A stretch of DNA of 64,000 nt from assembly GCA_903845195.1 (NCBI GenBank), contig CAIMWO010000061.1, positions 1-64,000 of the forward strand. The letters are read 5' to 3'. Made by a program: the position numbers and the translations under genes. This document shows positions 27,901-35,097 of the stretch, piece by piece. Each line of letters starts with the position of its first letter. Position 1 is the stretch's first letter. The notes under the pieces are model-generated. The model was given only the letters and a program-made list of their open reading frames with translations, searched no databases and was not told the DNA's origin. This DNA is from an uncultured Phycisphaerales bacterium (GTDB lineage: Bacteria; Planctomycetota; Phycisphaerae; WQYP01).

Positions 27901-30010
27901 AAGGCTGGTAGTACGATTCCCATGGCCCCAGCGCCGGACGATCGCGCACCATCTGTTCCAGTTCCAACCCGAAACGATGAATGCGATTCGTGTCATAAGT
28001 CATGCCGGAAAATGCGTTGCAACCGCGCTCGTCGATCTCGCGAGCAATCACGTCGCTCCCGCGCCCCGTCGTGATCGCCCGGCTATACGCACCGGCAAGG
28101 CTCGAATACTTGCCATTGAACAAATTCGTAAAGTGCGTCCGCGGATCAGCCTCCACGATTTCAAACGAAAACTCGCGGCTCGTCACCCCGGCCACCTTCG
28201 CCGTGGCGCGATACCGCCCCGGCGCCAGCGACAGCGTCAATTGCCCCGCCAGATTAAGCGTCAGCGTGTCGGATTTTCCCGCCGCTATCGGCCGCGCCGT
28301 CTGCCCCCGAAACAGCGGCAACACCGTACTGGCCCCATCAACCAGATCCACGCTCACCCCCGTATTGGCCGCCAACTCGTTCTTGAGCGCCATCACCCCC
28401 AGCGAAATATGAAACGTCTCGCCGCGCAGAAACACATCCCGCCCACGCTGCGTGAAAAGACCCAGGCTCACCGGCCGCTCCGCCGCCACAGAAATCCACA
28501 GATCCTCGAACAATTCCGTTTCGCCCGGATCCACCGGACGCACCCCCACCCGCAGCCGGTACACCCCATCCACCAGCGCCGGAATCTTCGTCTGAACCTC
28601 CGTCGCCTGGCTCCCCGTCAGCTGCAATTCCGTCCAGTTCTCGCTGCCATAGGGCGCATACCGTGCGAAAACCGGCGCCTCACCCAGGGGATTCTGCGCC
28701 GCAGCCCCCTCCGCAGCCGCCAACTTTGCCGTCAAATCACCCTTCGCACCGGCCAACGCTTTTTCGGCAACCTCCACACGAGCCGGTTCAGCCGGCGCCA
28801 GTTCCTTGGCCGCCTTCAACGCCGCCTCCGCCTTGGCCACAGACCTGCGCGCCGCAGCAATCGCGCGCTGTGCCTTCGCCCCCGCTGAAGCGTCCACCGC
28901 CCGCACCTTCAACGCCAGCGTCGCGCCCGGCGCGAATTGACGCGTCGCCGTCTCAATGACAATCGCACGCGGAATCTTTCCCTCGCCCACATCCACATGC
29001 ACCGCCTTCACCGGCAGCTTACTCAAGTCGCCATCGATCACCAGCGGCGGCGCATGGTCAGCAATGATCATGTCATAAGGACGCTTCCGCGGATACCAAT
29101 TCGTCAACCGCCTCTGCCCCGCAGCCTCTGCCTTCCACTCAAACTTTTCCACATTCGGCACGACCACCGCCGTATTCGCCGCACCCGTCACCGGAAAACC
29201 ATAAAGCGGTATCTCAATGCGCTCCTTGTCGACCCGCACCCCCGGAACACTCCCCGCCTCCGCCCCGCCCGCCCCCGGCACAATCGCCTGCCCCGTTAAA
29301 TGAAACGTCAGCCCCAGCGGATAAATCAGATACCCCTCACCCACCGTATTGGCCGGCAGATAAATCGTCAGCGGCGCAAACCGGTCGAACACCGGCAGCA
29401 GGTCCAGCCCCGAATCCCGCCCGCCCGGTGTCTTCGCCGCCCCCTCATTCGCATTGGTCGACTCCCGAATCGTCAGGTTCGGCAGCGCCGCCGTCCGCAT
29501 CGACAGCGGCAAATCCGTCTCATCCGGATTCGCCCGAAACGCCCGCACCGTCACCGGGTACATCTTCAGCTTCACCGTCGTGCCCGTGATCAGCAGCTCC
29601 GGATCGCTCGTCGACAGCGTATTGTCCTTGCCCACCTCAAACGTGTGATCCCCCGGCCAAAGCACATGCTTCCCCGCATTTAGTTCCGCCCGCGCGATCG
29701 GCAAACGATCGATGTATTTCCCTTCGTGGTACCGTTCAAATATCGCCTGCCCGTCGAGATGCACGTGCCGCGCCCAGCACGTCAGATCCAGCCCGATCTT
29801 CTCCATCACCATCCCGCGCTCGGTACTCACCGGCTCCGTCACGACGCGCGACGCTTCCTTCTTCTCCACCGTCGTATCCGTCTGATCGTGCACCACCAGT
29901 TGCAACGTCACCTGCACCGCCGACGCCGGCGCAGCCCACAGCAACAACGCCGCCCCAACAATGACGCCCCCGCGCCATCGATCAAGAATTTTCCGCAGAA
30001 CCTGTCGCAT
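21923..30010 (-). CDS. Giant secreted protein with glycosidase-like core, carbohydrate-binding modules and quinoprotein-type propellers
   Basis: The start is the ATG at 30010 with AGGAAG 6 bases upstream, giving 2695 residues and a signal peptide ending ALLLWAAPASA. Beta-rich modules occupy about 30-600. A TIM-barrel-like region (about 620-1000) contains DERGCNAFSG, CLYDELYDSGDND and VFAPMMADI, followed by an amidotransferase-like fold as in beta-galactosidase trimerisation domains (VIFVPGIAYEDEVSPDLLAQLRRLVDAGKTVIVE). A first propeller lies at about 1500-1950. An F5/8 or CBM-like pair follows (about 2000-2330), then a BamB/PQQ-type propeller (about 2390-2650) with repeated VYAIGNDGSALWQFATGG-like units, and a Pro/Arg-rich tail. 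A polysaccharide-processing role is inference. Confidence 0.82.
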   Translation of the reverse strand: MRQVLRKILDRWRGGVIVGAALLLWAAPASAVQVTLQLVVHDQTDTTVEKKEASRVVTEPVSTERGMVMEKIGLDLTCWARHVHLDGQAIFERYHEGKYIDRLPIARAELNAGKHVLWPGDHTFEVGKDNTLSTSDPELLITGTTVKLKMYPVTVRAFRANPDETDLPLSMRTAALPNLTIRESTNANEGAAKTPGGRDSGLDLLPVFDRFAPLTIYLPANTVGEGYLIYPLGLTFHLTGQAIVPGAGGAEAGSVPGVRVDKERIEIPLYGFPVTGAANTAVVVPNVEKFEWKAEAAGQRRLTNWYPRKRPYDMIIADHAPPLVIDGDLSKLPVKAVHVDVGEGKIPRAIVIETATRQFAPGATLALKVRAVDASAGAKAQRAIAAARRSVAKAEAALKAAKELAPAEPARVEVAEKALAGAKGDLTAKLAAAEGAAAQNPLGEAPVFARYAPYGSENWTELQLTGSQATEVQTKIPALVDGVYRLRVGVRPVDPGETELFEDLWISVAAERPVSLGLFTQRGRDVFLRGETFHISLGVMALKNELAANTGVSVDLVDGASTVLPLFRGQTARPIAAGKSDTLTLNLAGQLTLSLAPGRYRATAKVAGVTSREFSFEIVEADPRTHFTNLFNGKYSSLAGAYSRAITTGRGSDVIAREIDERGCNAFSGMTYDTNRIHRFGLELEQMVRDRPALGPWESYYQPSGRDRFLGEMVRHNLRFYEDLFTQHDAMLPRGQRVLDACQRYSALETASMRFSPGFSGVCLYDELYDSGDNDAPPWVLASFFKAQEMSYREAHPGLTSSDALKAFDRFTSRPVGQRRFEDLQLYRTWAAHQDADWRVFSDRMAWITKQLAPWSQNWTQFRAWGHNGASLAVNGTAPDVFASLDTAVCVMYKDGGSGDRPVFAPMMADILRIRDDIPVWTQLHSNHAPSAFGDHVLRQAFFGLSQKVEGFSYFTEEDRANLQNIAGKLCTPYGDLFVASQRGYQKVAIFYSREAAWVAGRKPNNLAMQCEGLWVACARAGFPADFLYDHQVRAGKGMDYQVIFVPGIAYEDEVSPDLLAQLRRLVDAGKTVIVERSSKLPVERIVRLDSELDEYDQKIGGSFPRYEDYEFTMVFDQTQEMTKLMRETLPRYCLPAAEHNMLVGPDWLKCRDGQYMILPNFAPVGFAGLSKTLYQAPDVPTLRFPKRPAFCYDMLENKPLDVKTDGEWMTVRADMRDYPGKILAFLPAAIGRVAIGCVPRLAAGTDLTYQIAVQDAKGQGIDAGFPLQITVVDAAGKTFYEVFRVGAPEYHGAYRIPVNVPVGTWKLRVKELIAGTVAEAPFEIVAGAPALATLDERAVRMHDAAQVRAFLAAKTPLVIALDDEQPWVRAQAERLQKALAAAGREAKIVRVADVTHLAGGFDAQPPVLDGTRLWRGEVVEPGIFVDAPMILMGKRYENRLIEALIRRDALVEPVSANFPGPGRCLVDWTPRGFSSVFDTLTILSFDEAGLGRGIDAVLSPSADADTPVHLPLTKAEPDPKAQLTTVTGSAAAPQSFASVLANREQFRTIDLDPATGRILAGSRGYGENLFCFGADGKLLWKTYLPEQNVYCAKFYDSGKRIIAATSRGFFAFLIDSSTGKVLKKFAATEWQDGHGYGGFWEGAHDTECRIRINTPLRQLLIQGRSGLLAVSFDGQKMWFFDRAAAIAAYPKEAEQGLAAAFSHTLQLGEFAISPDGGRIACSEEIIAGSTPDPEHRGNPTPFWRHVPKVLDARTGQVLFENSEDPGLFRKAGNWGVYWNADSPQPYVWCGGGRDVSGPLFDDNHLGPMGPVKPDYLRDGLTLEKTVSGFIRRDVQEHTKLRAVSDLVCIPSLDVLAADESRIYRQTVDGLVDCISLADGKSLWRYQLPFQGILQGTTDGLIAGCNNGELIKLDLSGKRVWASNVRSLKELPSADYPAYVAAGVRRDIDSTPDYLPTAIDAPGDYDKVFRMGIEQLVNTDFETADAWAVSGGKPTIAGPAFSGKAALQLTPGQLVTQRVQRRIIPSATYLLEFYYQVDSEETKLIAGANVSSGKQDTLDACKFSAHQGQVGKWLFGRQAVKSLPDTDTLDVGFETEGGAARVDHVSLRPIRFPSPNLLANAELAAIEPTFVRDYRFQYDRIPRALTDTLRGRNHVVGMRTGEANTSIIWTQEQAYLQNGRLDDVGPVWSYQPDNMGFSVVFTKPSWVSHIVLYLNDATPDNVYHTLSILSNDLKTKLPNDVALVRGNTRRFIVIHFPEPIYTDVLKILSGYHSAHQECMTEIEVYGPLGGPEVSGSTKSFTSDPDAVPMFMGTPAHVPVTLSGDAVGTYAEISNAGNDAPAYSVGPTVADGLFTYGQAWGGIQALKIPAADAKVRAFEFANHWSLASVTPTSTPARFAGRLLVGSADQKVYAIGNDGSALWQFATGGRVYSSPTPSGDDVFVGSDDGKVYKLDVDSGTLIWEFATGDKVRSAPALAGNRVFASSFDGYLYAIDAQAGLPLWKSPIARFTRSSPAVANNRVYLGDESGTMHCFDAATGNALWKNTPGLDGYISMCPVVTEDGIVFATEQGTIALVSADGAVTWKRTLDTRITGQPVATDTQLLVPTAGGLRVLRRADGQADERFTSPASGQVTAVLKYGDALCLIGSEVSVATINNRTFVTYNGPVRLWRPQTDGATPPAKAQPARRPARPNRSAK

Positions 30011-30067
30011 ACGTTGCTTCCTGTGTCCATTGCCGGGCAATGAAGTCCCAATTTCTTACACGATATA

Positions 30068-30110
30068 TTCGTGTTCATTTGTGTTCATTTGTGGCTAATT
30101 TATCGTCCTC
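30068..30110. repeat. Phrase repeat GTGTTCATTTGTGGCTAATTT
   Basis: GTGTTCATTT occurs twice in tandem, then GTGGCTAATTTA and TCGTCCTCGTCG. The core TGTGGCTAATTTA is shared with 37562-37617 and 39717-39768, always in the same orientation and always between minus-strand genes. Confidence 0.8.
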
Positions 30111-30125
30111 GTCGTCGCCGCAGCG

Positions 30126-30935
30126 CTAGTGCGTGTACGCAAAAAGTATAAAGTTCGTCACCCACTGATACATGATCTCGCGCTGGCGGTTGTCTCCGCC
30201 ATGCCCGATCCCCTCGCCGATCGGGTTCGAGGCCGTCGGCGGCGTCGAAACTTCCCAGCCGCAGCCGTCGTCATTGGGACTGAAAAACACCGCCGGCCGG
30301 TTGTCCAGCACGTAATACTGCCAGGGCCGATTCTCAAAATTCGCCTCGCCCGGCCAGATCGTCGCATAAATCATCTTGAATGCGTCGGTCACCCGCGTGT
30401 CGCTCGCCAGCAGCATCGTCGGCTCCGCGCCCGGAATCATCTTGGCCACCTCCGGTCGCACCGAATCTGTGAACGGCGAACCGCGATTGTAGCAGTCATC
30501 CAAGAACAGCGTGCCGCCGCGCGACAGCCACCGCGCCACGTTGGTCGACTCCTTCTCGTTGAAACTCCACCGCGTGTGGCTCGTCAGGTAGATCACCGTA
30601 TTTTCATAAATCTCACGCGAAGCCACGTCCAACCCGTCCGACTCCACATGCACCGGCAACCCCGTCCGCTTGTTAATCTGGTACAGCATATAAGGCAGCG
30701 CCGTCGGGTCTGCGTTCCAATCAATCCCCGGCATCGCCGGATGAATCCCCCGAATGCACAATTTGTTCCGCCGGTCCTTCTCCTCGTTGCCGCGATTGGC
30801 GATCGCCTGCTCCTGTGTGATCTCCTTGCGATTCAACTGACCCGCACGTTCTGTCCACGAATCGCCGTATCCCACCGCGCCCGCGCCCATCACCGTGCAT
30901 GCTGCCAAAATTCCATAAATCCATGCCTGTCGCAT
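30126..30935 (-). CDS. DUF4159 protein of a MoxR/vWA operon
   Basis: DUF4159 proteins have a class-I amidotransferase-like fold and occur beside MoxR and vWA genes; their biochemical role is not known. The 269-residue product (ATG at 30935 with GAGG, after a possible coupled ATG at 30950 that overlaps the upstream stop as ATGA) has a signal peptide. The family landmarks are YENTVIYLTSHTRWSFNEKE, ARWLSRGGTLFLDDCYNRGSPF, DTRVTDAFKMIY and a C-terminal REIMYQWVTNFILFAYTH. It closes the MoxR/vWA part of the gene run, before the repeat at 30068-30110. Confidence 0.9.
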   Translation of the reverse strand: MRQAWIYGILAACTVMGAGAVGYGDSWTERAGQLNRKEITQEQAIANRGNEEKDRRNKLCIRGIHPAMPGIDWNADPTALPYMLYQINKRTGLPVHVESDGLDVASREIYENTVIYLTSHTRWSFNEKESTNVARWLSRGGTLFLDDCYNRGSPFTDSVRPEVAKMIPGAEPTMLLASDTRVTDAFKMIYATIWPGEANFENRPWQYYVLDNRPAVFFSPNDDGCGWEVSTPPTASNPIGEGIGHGGDNRQREIMYQWVTNFILFAYTH

Positions 30936-30946
30936 AGTCACCTCGC

Positions 30947-32803
30947 TCATTGTTTCTGCCCAGACAGCAGTTGGAAATAACTTCCCACCGCATCCTCGGA
31001 TCCCGACGGCCACGATTCCTGGCTGACGCGCGATTTCACCGCCGCCTTCTCAGGCTTCATCGCCGTTTCCGTACGCACCGTTTTCTCCGGCTCGATCAGC
31101 AAATCCGTATTCCGATTCAACTTCTTCAAACCACCCAGCAGCCCCGCGCCGCCGAAGCCATATTGCTGCTCCACAAACCCCGCCAGGTCCGGCCGCACCA
31201 CCACAATCTCCACCGGCAATGATCGCCCCAGCGACGGCCCCGTCTCCGTATTGTTGTCCTTCGCCGATACCGTGATCGTGATCCGATCCCCCGGCTGCAG
31301 CGGCGGATTCAACGCCTTGAACACCTCCGCAAACGTCCCCTTGACCCGATCCTGCGGCGGATCGATCCGCCTCGGTACCGTGCTCTGCCGCGGCGCTCGA
31401 CCCAATAATTCATCGATCGTGTCGATCTTGTATTCCAGATTCACCTCGGCCACGCCAAAATCATCCTCCGCCACCCACGGCACCACGAAGCCCGCCGCCT
31501 CATCCGCCAGCATCGTGAATTTCCGATTCCGCAGCGGAATCTTGATCGTCGGCGGCTCATCTTCCTGTACCGTCACTTCAAACGTGATCGGCTGCGCCAT
31601 CTCAAACCCCCGCCCCAGCGATCCCGTCAGATGAATCGATGCCCGCTCCCCGTGCGCAATGCTGAACGCAAAATGCCCGAAACGCCCCGTCGTCGTGATC
31701 GCCTGCCGCGATCCGTCCTGCCACAGCACGTAGCAATATTCCGGATGCAGATCCGTCGTCGCCGCAAAACTCACCAGCACACCCGTGCCGCGCAGCGCCG
31801 CGAGCCGTGGCACCCGCCCCGACATCGTCCGCGAAGCCTGCCCCGTGTATGCCGGATACGCCATCTCATAGTTGATCGCGCTGACATCCGGCAAATCCCC
31901 CACCAGCACCCGGTGCGAAGCCGAGCGCCGCCCAGCATATTCAAACTGGTACGTAAAGGAATCCGTGGCCGTGATCTCCCGGCTCACGCTTCCCTGAGTG
32001 ATTACAAGCTCTTCCGCATCCGTCTGCTTGCCCGCCAGATCGGTCCGCAACAGACGAATATTGTGACGCCGCGCCCCGGTCAGCGTCGCCCCCAGCGTCA
32101 CCGGCTTCCCTCGCACGACTGCTATGTCCCCCGGCGTAACCCGCATATCCACCGGAAAGAGTGCATCAAGTATCGCCGCGTACGCATCCTGCAAACGCTC
32201 GTACCGCTTGCCCACCGCCCCCGGCGCAAGAACCGCACATCCCGCAATGACAATCGCAATCCCCGCCGCCATCACCAGCAACTTCCGCGTCTTTCGCAGA
32301 TCGACCAGCCCGCGGAGATCCAGCGATTTCAATCGATCGGCCGTCTGCCCAACCAGTGCCCACACCAGCTCCGACGAGTACCCCAGCCCCCCCACCGCCT
32401 TCTCCGCAGCCGCCTCTCGCCCCAGTTGAATCGCCCCGATGATCTGGTTATCCAATTCCCCATGAAACTTCTCAATCGCCAGCGCCTCGCGTTCCACGCG
32501 CACCCGTCGAAATAGCGGCGGAACCAATTTCCAGATCAGCGCCCCCAGCGTCAGAATCACCGCCACCACAAACGTCAGCAGCAGTGGCCAGCTCGGAAGC
32601 CCAATGATCCAATCGACCAGAAACCACGCGAGCATCGCGCCCGGACCAATGATCACGAATCGCGCCAAGCCGTCGAAAACCGACCATCGCTTGCGGAACC
32701 GTCCAAAACCGCTCACCTGCCGTTCGATGTCGTGCAGCGCCTCCGGGCCCGTCGCCGTCGACTGGCTCACCGTGTCGCGCTGGGTTCGGGAAGAAATCGT
32801 CAT
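30947..32803 (-). CDS. DUF4175-like membrane protein
   Basis: The 618-residue product has two adjacent transmembrane segments near 48-95 (VIIGPGAMLAWFLVDWIIGL, LLLTFVVAVILTLGALIW). A cytoplasmic helical stretch follows and then a third segment near 172-198 (LLVMAAGIAIVIAGCAVLAPGAV). The large remainder is probably external, with Ig-like strands and the phrases DMRVTPGDIAVVRGKPVTL, MAYPAYTGQASRTMSGR and VQEDEPPTIKIP. This layout matches DUF4175-type proteins that accompany vWA/MoxR genes. Its start overlaps the stop of the vWA gene as ATGA and its stop overlaps a possible start of the DUF4159 gene, which supports strict coupling. Confidence 0.85.
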   Translation of the reverse strand: MTISSRTQRDTVSQSTATGPEALHDIERQVSGFGRFRKRWSVFDGLARFVIIGPGAMLAWFLVDWIIGLPSWPLLLTFVVAVILTLGALIWKLVPPLFRRVRVEREALAIEKFHGELDNQIIGAIQLGREAAAEKAVGGLGYSSELVWALVGQTADRLKSLDLRGLVDLRKTRKLLVMAAGIAIVIAGCAVLAPGAVGKRYERLQDAYAAILDALFPVDMRVTPGDIAVVRGKPVTLGATLTGARRHNIRLLRTDLAGKQTDAEELVITQGSVSREITATDSFTYQFEYAGRRSASHRVLVGDLPDVSAINYEMAYPAYTGQASRTMSGRVPRLAALRGTGVLVSFAATTDLHPEYCYVLWQDGSRQAITTTGRFGHFAFSIAHGERASIHLTGSLGRGFEMAQPITFEVTVQEDEPPTIKIPLRNRKFTMLADEAAGFVVPWVAEDDFGVAEVNLEYKIDTIDELLGRAPRQSTVPRRIDPPQDRVKGTFAEVFKALNPPLQPGDRITITVSAKDNNTETGPSLGRSLPVEIVVVRPDLAGFVEQQYGFGGAGLLGGLKKLNRNTDLLIEPEKTVRTETAMKPEKAAVKSRVSQESWPSGSEDAVGSYFQLLSGQKQ

Positions 32804-35097
32804 ACCATCCCCCTCCGCTTACGCAGCCACGTATCCAGACATACCAGCAAAATCATCGCGATCATCGTGATCGGCAGATTCCACAGCGGCACCACCGCCG
32901 CATCCTCAAACTCCCGCGGCTTCAAATCCAGCGCCTTGAGCAAGTCCGCCGACTGCTCCGGCGTAAACGACTTCCCGCCCGTCGCCTGTGCCAGCTCCGC
33001 CATTGCCTCCGGCCGCGCCCGCGGATCATCCAGCTCCGCATCCCCCGTCCCCGCTGGAATCATCTCCGTCGTCGTCTTGTCCTTATGCGTCACGCTCACC
33101 TGCCACGCCCCCGCTTCCGTCAGCGGCACCTGGTACTGATACAACCCCGGCGCGTCCCGCCCGTCGCGCGGATACATCATCGTCACCTTCCCCGCCGGGC
33201 TGCTCACCTTCACGGAAATGTCCGCACCCGACAGCGGCCGGAACGTCGCATCCACCAGCCGCGTCGCCAGCGTGATCGACTGACCCACCGGCGCACTCGA
33301 TTGCAGTTGCATCACCTGCGGCTGGTTCGGCTGCAGCCGCGGATCCGGCGCCAGCGCCCGCACCGCATTGCCCCAGAAACGCCGGAAATAATCTTCGCCA
33401 TCGTCCGGCCGCATCATCTCCCAGCGCCACGTCGTATCCGCCGCCAGCGAAAGCACCTGCCCGCGCCCCACGTTCTGCACCGCAATCACCGGCATCGCCG
33501 CGCCATCCACATCGCGTGTCGCCAGCAGACTCGCCCCGGGTTTCACCTTCCCCACGCGATTGCACCCGTCCAGCATCGGCAGGTCCAGCCACGCATCACG
33601 ATTCGCCTGCCCGTCAAATTCCAGTTGCATCAGCGGATGACTCAACCCCGCCGGCGTCAGCCCAATCTTGAACGCCTTGGGAACCTGCGGCTGTTCCGTC
33701 GCTTCAATCCCAAACGGCAATATCCGCGCCAACGCCGAATCCTGATACTGCCCCGCCGCATACACGCTCCGCCCGCCCAGCGTGATCAACCCGCCCCCGC
33801 GCCGCGAGACAAACTCCACCAACCGCTGCATCTTCGTCTCAGCCACATCCCCGTTCTCCCGGAAATACGCCCGCGGGATATCCCCCAATATGATCACATC
33901 ATATTTATACAGATCCGCCTCCGCGTTCGGCAGCCCGTCCCCTGCATTCTTGTGCAGCAGTGCCGTCGCGGCCCCCTGTGCATACCACCCGCCCTTGGGC
34001 ATCAGCGTCAACGTCGCCAGATCGATCACCGGATCGCGTGACAGCCAATACCCCAAAATCTTCCGCTCGTCCCGCGGAATATCCAGATACAACACGTGTA
34101 TCCGCGAATTGATCACCTGCACCTGGTGCTCCGTCGCCAGCATCCGCGCGCTCGGCGCATCCTTGATCCCCTCCATCACGATCCGGTACGTGCGATTCCC
34201 CGCCGCCTCCGGCTTCACGACAAACGACACCTCCACCGGCTCCTTCCCCAGACGGACATTCTCCCGCGACGCGATCGGCTCCTTCTTCCCCTCTTCCAGC
34301 AGCCGCACCGCCACCACCTGCTCCGCCCCCCCCGCCCCGCTCCCCCCTGCCGCCGTCAGCGCCGCCGTCAAACGCAGTTCATCCCCCAGCCGCACATACG
34401 ACGCCCCAGACGCCATCTTCACGCTCGCCAGCCGCGCCCCTTTCACCTCCCCGAACACCACCGGAAATACCTTGATCCCCCGCGATGCCAGCACCGGCGC
34501 CAGCAACTGCCCCCGATTGCCGTCCGTATCATTACCATCCGTCAGCAGCACCACCGCTTCCAGATCGTTCTCCCGCCGCGTCACATCCCCCAGACAATCC
34601 ACCAATCGCGTCATCCCGCCCGGCGCTGCCGCCGCTGCCTTGGCATCATCATGCTCCAACTGCCAGTTGAATCGATACGACGCGACATTCAGCCCGTCCG
34701 CCATCTGCGGCGAAATCTTCTGCGCAAATTGCCGCGCTGCCTCCAATCGCGTCTGCGACCCCACATCCCGCAAATCCATGCTCGCCGAAACATCCGTCAG
34801 CACCGCCACGTTCGGCCGCGCCGTCCGCACCAACTGCATGTGCAGTTCCAGCTGCGTAAGCATCAGCAGCAGAATCGCAAACCCCGCCAGCCGGATCGCC
34901 GTCAACCCGAAACGCATCCGCCACCGCATCACGCTCTGCGGCAGCAGGTTCAACGCCGCCATCCCCACCGCCGCCACGATCACCGTCACCACCATCCATG
35001 CCGCCACCGGCGCCGCCGTATGCCACGACCACCCGCTCGCCGAGCGGATCGCCCCCGCATCGTGAATCCCCAGCAGGTAATAGAGGATGCTCATCAT
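32800..35097 (-). CDS. vWA protein with amidotransferase-like domain (BatB/C-like context)
   Basis: The 765-residue product starts at the ATG overlapping the upstream stop. Two or three transmembrane segments occupy about 28-90 (AAPVAAWMVVTVIVAAVGMAAL, LAGFAILLLMLTQLELHM). A von Willebrand A domain (about 95-250) carries the metal-site string DVSASMDL and LTDGNDTDGN. A middle domain with the strand-helix pattern YDVIILGDIPRAYF and RRGGGLITLGG resembles class-I amidotransferases. The C-terminus ends with one more transmembrane segment (ITMIAMILLVCLDTWL). Most of the protein is external. The family acts with MoxR chaperone ATPases, but its client is unknown. Confidence 0.88.
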   Translation of the reverse strand: MMSILYYLLGIHDAGAIRSASGWSWHTAAPVAAWMVVTVIVAAVGMAALNLLPQSVMRWRMRFGLTAIRLAGFAILLLMLTQLELHMQLVRTARPNVAVLTDVSASMDLRDVGSQTRLEAARQFAQKISPQMADGLNVASYRFNWQLEHDDAKAAAAAPGGMTRLVDCLGDVTRRENDLEAVVLLTDGNDTDGNRGQLLAPVLASRGIKVFPVVFGEVKGARLASVKMASGASYVRLGDELRLTAALTAAGGSGAGGAEQVVAVRLLEEGKKEPIASRENVRLGKEPVEVSFVVKPEAAGNRTYRIVMEGIKDAPSARMLATEHQVQVINSRIHVLYLDIPRDERKILGYWLSRDPVIDLATLTLMPKGGWYAQGAATALLHKNAGDGLPNAEADLYKYDVIILGDIPRAYFRENGDVAETKMQRLVEFVSRRGGGLITLGGRSVYAAGQYQDSALARILPFGIEATEQPQVPKAFKIGLTPAGLSHPLMQLEFDGQANRDAWLDLPMLDGCNRVGKVKPGASLLATRDVDGAAMPVIAVQNVGRGQVLSLAADTTWRWEMMRPDDGEDYFRRFWGNAVRALAPDPRLQPNQPQVMQLQSSAPVGQSITLATRLVDATFRPLSGADISVKVSSPAGKVTMMYPRDGRDAPGLYQYQVPLTEAGAWQVSVTHKDKTTTEMIPAGTGDAELDDPRARPEAMAELAQATGGKSFTPEQSADLLKALDLKPREFEDAAVVPLWNLPITMIAMILLVCLDTWLRKRRGMV

